64,000 nt of DNA. Origin: Acheta domesticus. Its lineage: Eukaryota; Arthropoda; Insecta; Orthoptera; Gryllidae. Under the pieces are notes generated by a model, which saw only the letters and a program-made list of their open reading frames with translations, did not search any database and was not told the DNA's origin. This document shows positions 36,501 through 45,024 of this stretch, in pieces. The stretch lies in assembly GCA_031308135.1 (NCBI GenBank), contig JAHLJT010009355.1, positions 8,047,074-8,111,073 of the forward strand, read 5' to 3'. Numbering within the stretch: the stretch's first letter is position 1; the number at the start of each line of letters is the position of its first letter. The position numbers and the translations under genes are program-made.

Positions 36501-37156
36501 AATCGGAAGCACTTGTAATAGCTGCCCAAGATCAGGCCTTGAGAACACGACATTATGATAAAGCGGTTCTCAAAATTTCCCAAGATGACAAATGCCGCAT
36601 TTGCCAGGAGCAAGTAGAAACCATTGATCATATTGTCTCAGCTTGTCCAATCCTAGCAAAGACCGAATACCTTAAAAGACATGACAGGGTGTGTAGCTAC
36701 CTCCACTGGCAGATCTGTACCGCCCTCGAAGTTCCAAGCACATGCCCCAAGTGGTACGAACACTCACCGAAACCGGTGACGTCTGTTGGATTGTGTACGA
36801 TATTGTACGACCAACAAATTCAAACTGATCGCACGATAGCGGCAAACAAACCGGATATAGTTATCCGGGATTTGGCCAAAAAATCGTGTTTACTTATCGA
36901 TGTTGCTGTACCTTGCGATCAAAACGTCGTTACCAAGGAGGCAGAGAAACGTCTTAAATACAAGAGTTTGGAAATCGAGATCAGCCGAATGTGGGGCGTA
37001 AAAGCACAGGTCGTCCCGATAGTTATCGGAGCTCTGGGATTTGTTTCGCAAAATTTGAGTAAGAACTTGTCTAAACTCCCCGGTAATTCAAAAGACTGGG
37101 AAGTGCAAGAAATAGCTTTATTTGGAACAGCCCACATTTTGCGCAAAGTATTGTAG
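33593..37156 (+). CDS. Dong-like retrotransposon polyprotein (RT + CCHC + restriction-like endonuclease)
   Basis: The first ATG is at 33593, giving 1187 residues. The frame is open a further 14 codons upstream with no ATG, so initiation could be non-canonical. Counting from the ATG: a charged N-terminal region without an obvious C2H2 finger; RT motif YRPITCLP at ~502; catalytic AWIDYQKAFDSVP with the first Asp at ~574; GIFQGDSLSP; the YMDD box at 678-681; CCHC knuckle C-x2-C-x8-H-x4-C at ~1001-1018; and the endonuclease core KPD...LIDVAVP with K/Y-rich helix at ~1086-1130. It nicks the target and reverse-transcribes its own RNA onto it. No stop or frameshift interrupts any domain, so it may be competent. 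Confidence 0.9.
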   Translation: MSKMDRTSNVMNLNMPCSTNVPYLLRNRANVTLSTSGHPTDASPRDPEPAVARSHRQRRTRDELKEVMWCFYYAKAKNGGSEIEVFKVWRERNPDMRPTLDSKKLASQRRYILSSGKFTADQLADIERNAEYVLRSNNPHDEHVELENDDLVEGSSLSSETHVSGENSSGNELHDKDMMRNLLRREIERVSQLPFESREPLRRIYENAKAKRVIETVNSVLNEVVETPGRDLDITEINHIIYATGYLVSQIILGPAKNTDGRQQNRVNSSVPPWMNRIMKRIADTRREISFLAEASSKSTHTSKVQRKIFNVEQKYQIENDTSRLMVVEKLKEKIQAWAQRIRRYKRRIDFRVQNRLFETDAKRFYRNLTQKPNGKAVTPSKDDVEAFWAGIWEESRSYNKDASWLQSEVDAADELVETVEDVHQFSEEDLFQAIKNMGNWKSPGIDKIQIYWIKKLTAIHSHLAKAVNKIFENPKEIPEWLTRGITYLLPKAGDSSLAKNYRPITCLPVLYKVITSAIADKMYRHLDKNHLMPAEQKGCRKGSYGCKEILLLNKVILNDVKKRKRNLSMAWIDYQKAFDSVPHDWILKTLEIYRFHPRLVEFCKASMKSWSTRLLIHSGKEAVETRSIQINRGIFQGDSLSPLLFCISLIPLSRQLSQADFGFKLHGDERPVSHLFYMDDLKVFAKNEAILSQMLSVVNDFSNDICMNFVLDKCAKINLKRGKLTTSENIEIDTHTVIQDLEPGKTYKYLGIEECETISNDRMKERIRREYYRRVRLVLQSALNSRNKISAIGSLAVPVAEFSFGLVDWTEQEIRTMDRKTRKLLTMHHVSHPRADIHRLYVARKEGGRGLRQIEASWHNAIVGLGKYVVSHQDDPLMRQVMKSDRRMGNRGIVSVARNIVKKTRQDTSNNTDTELLMLLNMKCETQKMLKKSWRDKPLHGQYLKRMDKVQINKDQSFMWLKRGRMKPESEALVIAAQDQALRTRHYDKAVLKISQDDKCRICQEQVETIDHIVSACPILAKTEYLKRHDRVCSYLHWQICTALEVPSTCPKWYEHSPKPVTSVGLCTILYDQQIQTDRTIAANKPDIVIRDLAKKSCLLIDVAVPCDQNVVTKEAEKRLKYKSLEIEISRMWGVKAQVVPIVIGALGFVSQNLSKNLSKLPGNSKDWEVQEIALFGTAHILRKVL

Positions 37157-37258
37157 AGGCACCGATAGTCCCTAGATCTACTCCTTAGGTAGCTGGTTGC
37201 AACCTGGAGTAGATTTTATATTCAGCCGACTCATAAGATCTTTAGTCGTGATGTAATG

Positions 37259-37261
<3 letters not shown>

Positions 37262-37303
<42 letters not shown>

Positions 37304-37310
37304 CAACAAC
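37262..37310. repeat. (TAA)n/(CAA)n microsatellite between two Dong-like copies
   Basis: (AAT)n tract turning into CAACAACAA just before the truncated copy. It is the 3' flank of the full-length element. Confidence 0.95.
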
Positions 37311-37443
37311 AACAGCTCACACTTTGCGCAAAGTATTGTAGAGGCACCGACAGTCCCTAGAACCGCTTCTTAGGTAGCTGGTTGCAACCTGGAGTAGATT
37401 TTATTTTGAGCCAACTCATGACATCTTTAGTCGTGATGTAGTG

Positions 37444-37447
<4 letters not shown>
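37311..37447 (+). mobile_element. 5'-truncated second Dong-like copy
   Basis: About 137 bp homologous to the last ~10 codons plus 3' UTR of the full-length element (hand count ~91% identity, ~13 differences). It begins abruptly at the equivalent of position 37126, as expected for incomplete target-primed reverse transcription. It ends with the same GTGGAATAATAAT and another (TAA)n. The divergence shows this is a separate insertion, not a duplicate of the neighbouring 3' end. Confidence 0.9.
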
Positions 37448-37488
<41 letters not shown>

Positions 37489-37490
37489 GG
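37446..37490. repeat. (TAA)n microsatellite, 3' flank of truncated copy
   Basis: Third TAA block of the region, directly continuing the 3' end of the truncated element. Confidence 0.95.
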
Positions 37491-37699
37491 TTATATAACT
37501 AACAAATTACCTGCTAATTATAGTAATAATAATAAAATAATGGTAAAATAATTATAATAATATAAAAACCGACTGATTCATTAAACATTAAATTACATTA
37601 CGAGAAAAAAAAATTCTATAATCTAACTCCGCACTGAATGTTTATACAATTAGGAGCACACTTCACTTCACTAAGACCTGAAAACAGACCTTCTTTATC

Positions 37700-37800
37700 T
37701 GACACGCGATGCTCGAAACGTGGACGGCGTGGAGGTTAGACAGGAAGGGCTCAGCCAGCTGGATGAAAAACTCGGTGTAAAGAAGAGGTAGGGAGAAGGA
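37700..37800 (-). other. degenerate segment related to 38440-38530
   Basis: On the minus strand, ~60 bp here aligns at ~70% with a segment on the far side of the SINE. The parallel translations EFFIQLAEPFLSNLH and DFFNRLTERFLTKLH suggest a shared coding ancestor, perhaps transposase. Family not recognised. Confidence 0.35.
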
Positions 37801-37890
37801 AAGCAATGTTTAGGAATCTTGTATTTAAAGTTCGGTGGGTACCGTATTGAGCAGTCTACTGAAGAGTAAAAATATGAATTTGCTTGTAGT

Positions 37891-38427
37891 GTTTCCGGGC
37901 GCTTAATATGCTAAGGTCATTATTCCCGTAAGAGTAGTGCATTTTAATCGCGGCAGATGGCGGTGATCTTTCCCCAATGTATGGGGAGATCAGACGCCCA
38001 CCAACAAGTCGGCTATCTTTCCCCAACTAAGTACCTCCCACCATAGTAATACCAGTCCAGCCGGGACAAGCTATTAGCTCCCTACTGGTCTCCCAACATG
38101 AAGGGTTGAGTAGTGCATGTAAGTGTGTGTATAAGTTAGGGGTGAGGATATTACAAGGAAGGGGAAGGAAATATCGCGCGCGGTCCGTGGCCCGTTTGTT
38201 ACACTACTGATCCGGCATTCGCCTGGTTGTGATCGGAGAAACCACGGAAAACTACCGATCAGAGCAGCCATTCACTAGAATTCTCCACCGGACAGCGGCA
38301 TTCTCCTTCAGAATTCGACCTAGCTATGCAGCTAGTGGCAAAAATCCTGCCACTATCGGGACTCGAACCCTAGGACCTCCGGTCAGAACTGGCACCGCAG
38401 TGACATCAGTTGATGCGAACTAAGGTG
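37891..38427 (-). mobile_element. SINE family A copy with well-preserved B-box
   Basis: Minus-strand copy. Head (38427 side) has ACCTTAGTTCGCATCAAC and a canonical B-box GGGTTCGAGTCCC, then the family body, ending at GCGCCCGGAAAC near 37891. The B-box is the best of all copies here and supports the tRNA origin. It lies within the SINA-like intron in the gene's own orientation. Confidence 0.85.
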
Positions 38428-38539
38428 TTACAATGCTTTAAAGGTAGTCAGAATGGAGTTTAGTCAGAAAGCGTTCAGTTAGCCGATTGAAAAAGTCGGC
38501 ATAAAAAAGGGCACGGTAAAGGAAATCGATGTCTTGGAG

Positions 38540-39860
38540 ACAAAAAAAAAAAATTGAAACTTAGAGGATCACATACTGTTTGCAGGAAATGAATCAAAAA
38601 TTAACTTCCGTTTCTTACCGACAGCCTGGTTGATTTGTCAACATTTTTAATCAAAGACAATTCATTGAATTTTATTGATGTTGAGTTAAAATGATACACT
38701 ATTTTAAAATAAAATGCCATAATAGTATTTCAGTAAAATATGCGAAAACAATACCATGGATTTTTATAAATTGCGAATTGTGTAGTTCATTATATTTAAT
38801 AACGGCTGGTTTTTGTATAAAGTACGTTTTTATGTTACGATATTTATCCAATAGCCATCATTACTGTTAGATATTTGCATCTGACAATACGTTTATATTT
38901 TATTACTATTAGTTAATTATAAAATACTTGATTTTTGAAACAAAATTCGAAATTGTATTTAAGCGTTAATATTAAGAGGAACACGTATCTGTGGGAAATA
39001 TGAATCTTCCTGAACATCTGTTTCGATTTGATTACGCAACCAGAGCGAAATGAACTTTACTCACCATCAACTCGAGCTCTGAACCTCGTCCGATATGTAA
39101 TGGATGCTGCAACTTCACGTGTTCGGAGAGAGATTGCATTGGGCCCTTCCAATGGCACATGGGATCCAGCCTATGCAAAAGAGAAGCATCTCTTATTTTC
39201 TTTAACATTTTTTTTTCTCAATTTGGGTCAGCAATGACAATGCTATCATGGAATAACAAATTAGAGGATGTTCTATTAATCCTAACATTTATAATCTGGT
39301 TAAGTTTACTATTCAAAATGATTTGGACTAATCTTTACCCATAAATGTAAATAATATTCTTAGAATTTCAAATCAATATAAGATGTAAAATTAAAATAAA
39401 CTAGGCGAGGTCACAAACCAGCTTGATAAATTGCATGAAAAAATGAAAAACAAAGTATGTGCAAAGTACGTGTGTGGAAACCAAGAATAATTCAAGTTTT
39501 AAAACAAGTTAATTCCAATGATTATTGTTTTAAAAGTAAGAAACCCCATTTATTTAAATATACAGTTTAATAGAATAATTTTTAAATTACAAAATTCAAT
39601 TTGCGTGAACTTGGAATCTCTACACGACAATCCAATGAAGGATTACTTTACATTCAATAGCTTGAAGTTATATGACAGAATGATTACAGCTGAAGTAGCT
39701 TGACAGGTAGATAATATATCAGCAGAGCTAAACAAGTACTTACGAAAATAATGATAATGAAATGGAATATTAATATTATACAAAATATTATGAATATGGT
39801 AAAATGAAAAATCTGAAATAATAATTTTGAAAGTGACGACATCTACGATGACAATAATTA
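38540..39860. other. AT-rich intronic spacer, no exon seen
   Basis: Searched on the minus strand for the missing SIAH second zinc finger (Cys..Cys..Trp..His..His, expected as a GC-rich ~170-bp exon). Nothing suitable was seen. Frames near 39030-39240 have no recognised domain. Confidence 0.5.
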
Positions 39861-39942
39861 TGTGGGATGAAGACATTAATTATGAAAAAAGTGAATGAAA
39901 AAGTGAACGTTAAGAAAGAATATGAAAAACCGAAATCACCTG

Positions 39943-40250
39943 ACGATGGTGAAAGAACTGACGATGGTGAAAGAAATGACGATGGTGAAAGAAGTGACGA
40001 TGGTGAAAGAAGTGACGATGGTGAAAGAAGTGACGATGGTGAAAGAAGTGACGATGGTGAAAGAAGCGACGAGGGTGAAAGAAGCGACGAGGGTGAAAGA
40101 AGCGACGAGGGTGAAAGAAGCGACGAGGGTGAAAGAAGCGACGAGGGTGAAAGAAGTGACGAGGGTGAAAGAAGTGACGAGGGTGAAAGAAGTGACGAGG
40201 GTGAAAGAAGTGACGAGGGTGAAAGATCTGACGATGGTGAAACAAGGGAC
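39943..40250. repeat. 18-bp minisatellite (about 16 units)
   Basis: Units of GACGATGGTGAAAGAAGT. The middle units switch to GACGAGGGTGAAAGAAGC and the later ones to GACGAGGGTGAAAGAAGT, so variants lie in contiguous blocks, a sign of unequal exchange. Because 18 is a multiple of three, several frames stay open on both strands (e.g. a DDGERS/DEGERS repeat in a 163-codon frame from about 39867). The location in an intron antisense to the gene, with no other coding sign, favours non-coding satellite. Confidence 0.85.
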
Positions 40251-40417
40251 GCGCAAACTGACGATGCGCAAATTGACGAAGGTCAGGTAAACAACTGGCG
40301 ATGGAGAAACATGGAATTTTGTGAACTGACGATAGGTAAAATGTCAACAATGACTTAAAAGTTGACATGTTCAGAAAACAATTTTCCCCAGTCACCCACG
40401 TCCCCCAACGAGCTTAC

Positions 40418-40824
40418 TTGGGGCAGATGAGCGGCCTGCGCGGGCAGGCGAGCGCGTGCGGCCGTGCGTCGCCGGGCGGCAGCACGACGTCGCAGCCGGC
40501 GTGCGCGCACGGCACGAGCGCCGCCCGCGCCACGTCCTCGAGCGCGGCGTTGCGCGCGGCCAGCAGCAGCGGGCGGCGGCAGCGCGCGCGCGGGCAGCCG
40601 GCGTCCACGCTGCACTCCACGCACAGCGAGTGGCCCGCCGCACACAGCGCCACCGGCGGGAACAGGAAGCCCGCGCAGCCCGCGCAGCGCAGCGCGCGGT
40701 ACACGCCGCGCAGCGTCTCCAGCGCGCGCGCCGCCGGCAGCCGCGCCAGCGACGCCTCCTCGCTGTCCTTGGGGCACGCCAACCCCGCGCCCGCCCCAGG
40801 CGACTCCTCACCCGACGTCAGCAT
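40418..40824 (-). CDS. first coding exon of SINA/SIAH-like E3 ubiquitin ligase (RING + first zinc finger)
   Basis: ATG at 40824. The exon gives 135 codons plus 2 nt and ends at a good donor, CCCCAA|GTAAGC. A C3HC4 RING occupies residues 47-82: C47-x2-C50-x10-C61-x3-H65-x2-C68-x2-C71-x5-C77-x4-C82. Up to the last pair this matches SIAH spacing. The last pair is x4 instead of x2. It is followed by LLLAARNAALEDVA and the first SIAH zinc finger C106-x4-C111-x11-H123-x3-C127. RING fingers of this family recruit E2 for substrate ubiquitination. An acceptor (CCTTCCGCAG) lies 11 nt upstream of the ATG, so a 5' UTR exon probably exists further up. Composition is extremely GC-rich. Whether the gene is functional depends on the unlocated middle exon. 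Confidence 0.8.
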
Positions 40825-41049
40825 GGCAGCGCGCTCTGCGGAAGGGGAATCTTTGTTAAATAATAAACATATTCGTTATTATATTTCTATATTGTTTTTG
40901 TAATGTATATATGATAATATGTTTCAATTATATAATTATTTAAACTATAAAATTGTATAATTAAATATTTAAATCAATTTTGCCAAATGAAGGCGAACAA
41001 AAACTCTAGGCCTGTTTGGCGGGGGGGTGGGGCATGGCCCCCGTGCCCC

Positions 41050-41299
41050 CAGGGGCGGATCCAGTCGAGTATTTGGGGGGGGGTACATCAAAAATTTCTG
41101 TTAAATAATAATCATAACCGTTATCATATTTGTCTTTAGTTTTTGTAGCGTCAGTTTGGTAGAATACAATATTATTGTTTAAATAATTCCATAATTTTAA
41201 TATAAATAAACGTTTAAATCAATTTTTCCAAACAAACGAAGGTGACTGTAGGCCTTTTGGGGGGGGGCCATGGCCCCCGTGCATCCTCTCGGATCCGAC
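41050..41299. mobile_element. hAT-like element within duplicated flank
   Basis: Left end CAGGGGCGGATCCAG followed by a G9 run. Right end C-run then TCGGATCCGAC. Same terminal style as the hAT element at 12749-13004 but with eroded right TIR and no clear 8-bp TSD. Related ends recur near 42215 and 42770 in the other duplication units. Confidence 0.5.
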
Positions 41300-41334
41300 A
41301 ATGCTCTGTGGGCACATGGCAGACCTCAACCAGG

Positions 41335-41415
41335 GCACAGAATAGATACTAATATCTATTATAGAATAGATATTATGGAACACTAGTATCTATTATAGAA
41401 TACTGTATTACACGA
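41335..41415. repeat. short tandem ATAGATACTAATATCTATT-type repeat
   Basis: Two to three imperfect palindromic ~20-30-bp units built on GAATAGATA and TATCTATTATAGAATA. A second, longer array of the same unit is at 42268-42385. Confidence 0.7.
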
Positions 41416-41571
41416 TATTATAAAATATCCATATTATATTAAAATAAGATATTATAAAATACTGTCGTTAATGTTTCTCTTTTTGATACATAAAAAGGAG
41501 AATAACGTCAGTGGATTATTTTCTGTTCATAATAACTAGTAGAATAATATTTCTATATCAACGCCTCCTCG

Positions 41572-41621
41572 CTGTCCTTGGGGCACGCCGCCCCTGACGA
41601 CTCCTCACCCGACGTCAGCAT
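41572..41621 (-). pseudogene. truncated duplicate of SINA-like exon 1 start (copy 2)
   Basis: Minus strand, ATG at 41621. It encodes MLTSGEESSGAACPKDSEEA, nearly the N-terminus of exon 1 with the GAGAGL segment shortened, then leaves homology and hits TAG. The acceptor CTTCCGCAG upstream is kept, but the RING and a donor are missing. Confidence 0.75.
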
Positions 41622-41678
41622 GTCAGCGTGCTCTGCGGAAGGGGAATCTTTGTTAAATAATAAACATATTTGTTGTTA

Positions 41679-42054
41679 CACTCTCTGAATCTGAATCAGT
41701 AAAATTATCGCTGATGCAATCAGTGAGAGCCGAAGTCACTGACATCTTCAGTCGAAATGTGTAATTTCGCTGACAATCAGCGAATATGCGATTTTTTTCT
41801 CAATGACCGCCAGCATTTCACTGGTCGTCAGTGGTAAAAGTGCCGCGCCACCATCGCTCACTGATCGTTCAGTCGTTCACGTGCTGCTGTTATGATTCAA
41901 ACAGTGAAGATTCACCGATTCAAAAAATGGACCCGGTTTTCACTGCTTTGTTCAGTTCAGCTCACTGATTGTCAGTGGCAGGGTTATAACTGACACCATC
42001 AGTGAATAGTCACTGTCAATTAGTTTTTCACGGACTCAGACTGAGAAAGTACTG
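41679..42054. mobile_element. TIR element inserted in duplication unit 2
   Basis: This ~375-bp segment interrupts flank sequence that is continuous in unit 1 (TATT[T]CTATATTGTTTTTGTA). Ends ACTCTCTGAATCTGAATCAGT and the complement of ACTTTCTCAGTCTGAGTCCGT form a ~25-bp imperfect inverted repeat. The interior is packed with CACTGA/TCAGTG words in both orientations. No transposase. Family not recognised. Confidence 0.7.
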
Positions 42055-42267
42055 AATATTGTTTTTGTATCGTAAATTTGATACAATACAATATTATTGT
42101 TTAATTAATTATATAATTCTAATATAAATAAACCTTTCAATCAATTTTGCCAAAGGTGACAACGAAAACTCTAGGCCTTTTGGGGGGGGCGATGGCCCCC
42201 TTGCCCCCCGCCCCCCACTGGATCCGCCGATGCTCTGCAGACACAGTGGCAGACCTCACCCAGGGCA

Positions 42268-42385
42268 CAGAATAGATACTAGTATCTATAGAATAGATAT
42301 TATGAAGTACTAGTATCTATTATAGAATAGACGTTATAGAATACTAGTATGGATTATAGAATAGATACTAGTATCTATTCTGTCC
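42268..42385. repeat. tandem GAATAGATACTAGTATCTAT repeat
   Basis: Four to five imperfect copies of a palindromic unit centred on ACTAGT, homologous to the shorter array at 41335-41415 and belonging to the duplicated block. Confidence 0.8.
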
Positions 42386-42663
42386 CCAGAGTTTGCCTGG
42401 TATGTTGCGAACTCTTTCCCCATCACTAGTGAGAAATTTCCCCAAATAACCTCTCCAATGAAACAAAATTCCCCAACTTTGGGTCAACCAATCATCGTTT
42501 TTTTGAGCAGCCGGCCCGTTGTTTCAGGTGCTCGAAACCCTATACTATATATTTTTCTTTCTTTATATCTTTAATTTTTGTTTTTTCGGTACATAAAAAT
42601 GAGAATAACGTACGTGGATTATTTTTTATTCGTAATAACTGGGAGAATAATATTTCTATGTCG

Positions 42664-42703
42664 ACAACTCCTCGCTGTCCTTCGGGGACGCCGACGGCAG
42701 CAT
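42664..42703 (-). pseudogene. truncated duplicate of SINA-like exon 1 start (copy 3)
   Basis: Minus strand, ATG at 42703. It encodes MLPSASPKDSEEL, then Ser-Thr and a stop. Acceptor-like CTGCCCGCAG precedes it. More diverged than copy 2, so probably the older duplicate. Confidence 0.65.
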
Positions 42704-42911
42704 GGCGCGCTCTGCGGGCAGAGTCGCACACCTCGCCTCACGCTCCAAGAATCCTCCAGCATGGCGGATCCAGCCGATCATTTGGTAGAGGAGGGGGGCA
42801 TCGTAGATTTTTGTTAAATAATATGGCCCTCTCAGCAACCGTCAGTGCTCTCGGGGCGAATGGCTGAGCAGCTTTTACGCTTGAATATCTTTTGCATTCT
42901 ATAAATGTACA

Positions 42912-43000
42912 ACATGGGACAGCCGGCTTTATTTCCTCTCCGAAGGAAGGTGTAAAAGGGAATTTTTAGCCTTTAAAAGTCCACAGTTTCGATCGGATCA
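42912..43000 (-). mobile_element. SINE family B, 3' part
   Basis: ACATGGGACAGCCGGCTTTA..TTCCTCTC.GAAGGAAGG matches the 3' body of the family B copy at 53.9-54.1 kb. The tRNA-like head is absent. It ends in the palindrome GATCGGATCAAATCCGATC. Confidence 0.7.
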
Positions 43001-43004
43001 AATC

Positions 43005-45020
43005 CGATCGAAGTTTATCGCTGCTCAATCGCAAACGACTCACAGAGTGGTCCAAACTAAATTAGAGAATACGTTCATTAAACATCACAAGTCCTGGGAA
43101 TAAAGATCACCCTTATGTACATAAAATGATAAAATAATGAAAGATGTAATAGAAATATGAATATATATTACAATGAAGATTTACGTATTTCCAATATCCC
43201 TGGTGGCATCGTAATACTGTTTTGTTTGGTTTGGTTTTTTATTACCTTCGTCTGAATAAATCAGGGTTTCACTGCTCTTTATATTTCAATTTTGCTTATT
43301 AGTTACTAATGGCATATAATGCCTTAATATAATACTTCACCTGCAGACAACATTGAATAGTGTGTTTCCTACGTAACTGCCAGGCTGCGTCAGAGATAGT
43401 GACGACGAGATACCAAGGAATCGTTTATATCTGAGCAACTCAAAACATCACACATAACTTGCTACAGTTGTTTCAAAAACACAGTTCGGGTAGAAGCAAT
43501 GCGTCATCTTGATAAGAAAGAAATGGGAGAAATTATTTACCAAGTAATTCTAAACCCACTTATAGTTACGTGCCTGGACCGACATATAGACAAAAAAATG
43601 GATGCCCGTTTTACCTGCTTTCCAGATAATGAAGATAAAATCATCGCACTATTCTATATAAATTAAAACAAATGATTACTCATCGTTTTCAATACCGTTC
43701 TCCTTCCTGAATTACGTAATTAAGGTGATGAGTGACAACTCTGAATGTGGCTTGCACGTGCCTCTTCGGTAGAACGCTGATTTTGCTTCAGTAATCTTCC
43801 CAATTTGGCGCAATCATCTCTTACTGATAAGGGAAAATTCCCTAATTGGGGCCGGCACCTAAATCAGACTAAATCAGATATTTCTATGAATGAATATTTG
43901 TTTAAGAGCATTTGGATCACACAACTTGGCTCCAATGCTTAAGGACGCTCTGATGGGATTAGCCTTCAATTTTCAGTGAACAGAAGTCAATTTAACGAGC
44001 AGGATTTGCGCAGTAATAGAGTTTTCGTAGGGTGTGTTACTAATTTTGTGCAATTTGTCGTAAGCTATTGTGTGCACTCGGAATACGTAATTGCAACTTT
44101 TACTCCAACGTTACAACTATTCTTCATTAGCTTCATAGTAACACTAATGTTGCCCTTGAAATAGTCGTGCAGGGTTATATTACTTTTATATTTGGACGAC
44201 GTTGCATACATTGGACGAAAGACTGTTGTCAAAATTGTGCCGGTCCATCGTAGGAGGCTGGTAAGCATTACTTTATATTTTTCATTCAAGTCAAGAGAAA
44301 GTACTGGAATGGAATGGATGTAAAGACAACAACCTGATATTTGAACCGTTTGATTCCCTCGCAGTCGCTAGAAGCGAACCTAGTTGTAGCGACATTGGGC
44401 CCAAAGGTAATGGAGAATCCTCTTCAGAAGATTTTTTTATGAACACAAGAATCATTGGAACTGGAATGTTTAACAAAATAATGTTTTCCTAAACTGTCAG
44501 AGATGTCATTTATTGGAAAACTGAAAAGAACAGTTTAAACTATAATCTATCCGAACAGATTTTAGAACAATCGAAAAGGCAAGGCAAGACATTCACGAAA
44601 ATAAGAATAAACAAATAAACTGTTCACAAAATCGTAAAGAACATCCTGATGGTGTTGAATTTACTTGTATGATATGATCGATACGTTCTGTACGATATGA
44701 AGAAAGGGAAATGATAGTCTATCTGGGATGTCAATTGTAGGTTCACACTCGGGGTGTTGAAATGAAATCTTGCATTAAATTTCGCTACGTAAGTTAAACC
44801 TGCAACTAACTTATTCAGTGGTGACGGTGGAACCTTGGTTAACTTTATAATAATCTGAATACTAATTTAACAGACCCGGCGTTGGCGGAGCGTTGATCAC
44901 AATCACCCCTTTGACGGGATAAGAATGAATTCTATCTCAAGGATAAAGGGAAGAAATTTGACTTAAGAGTTTTTCCCACATCAAATCTGCTTCTCTCTGT
45001 CTCGCAGAGCTGGGAGTGAC
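43005..45020. other. AT-rich spacer, no gene seen
   Basis: No recognisable exon or repeat. Several 60-75-codon frames are random-looking. Confidence 0.5.
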
Positions 45021-45024
45021 AAAG

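Larger units (their letters stand above)
33088..37262 (+). mobile_element. near full-length R4/Dong-type non-LTR retrotransposon
   Basis: About 4.2 kb: a ~500-nt 5' UTR, one long ORF encoding RT plus restriction-like endonuclease, and a ~105-nt 3' UTR ending GATGTAATGGAATAATAAT that merges into (TAA)n. Insertion into TAA repeats, a single ORF and a C-terminal RLE are diagnostic of Dong in the R4 clade, which uses target-primed reverse transcription. It lies antisense in the large intron of the SINA-like gene. The intact ORF and clean microsatellite junctions imply recent insertion. R2 is the main alternative but targets 28S rDNA. Confidence 0.88.
40835..42730. repeat. tandem duplication of exon 1 5' end with upstream flank
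   Basis: Three ordered copies of the block [start of exon 1, acceptor, AT-rich flank with TTTGTTAAATAATAAACATATT, G-run/CGGATCC segment, GCTCTG..GGCACAGAATAGATACTA]. ATGs are at 40824, 41621 and 42703, spaced 797 and 1082 bp. The second spacing is longer because of a ~375-bp insertion at 41679-42054. GAATAATATTTCTAT precedes the break into copies 2 and 3, marking the duplication junction inside exon 1. Confidence 0.8.

Noticed and set aside
39867..40358. 163-codon acidic repeat protein (DDGERS/DEGERS)
   Set aside because: The 18-bp period keeps several frames open on both strands. It is antisense in an intron, with non-repetitive ends that look random. Kept as a minisatellite, though translation cannot be excluded.
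40355..40903. plus- and other minus-strand frames over exon 1
   Set aside because: GC-rich shadow frames. Only the minus frame from 40824 has RING and zinc-finger cysteine spacing with matching splice sites.
41572..42730. additional functional SINA-like genes
   Set aside because: The duplicates contain only ~15-20 codons and lack the RING. They are truncated copies, unless spliced as alternative starts.
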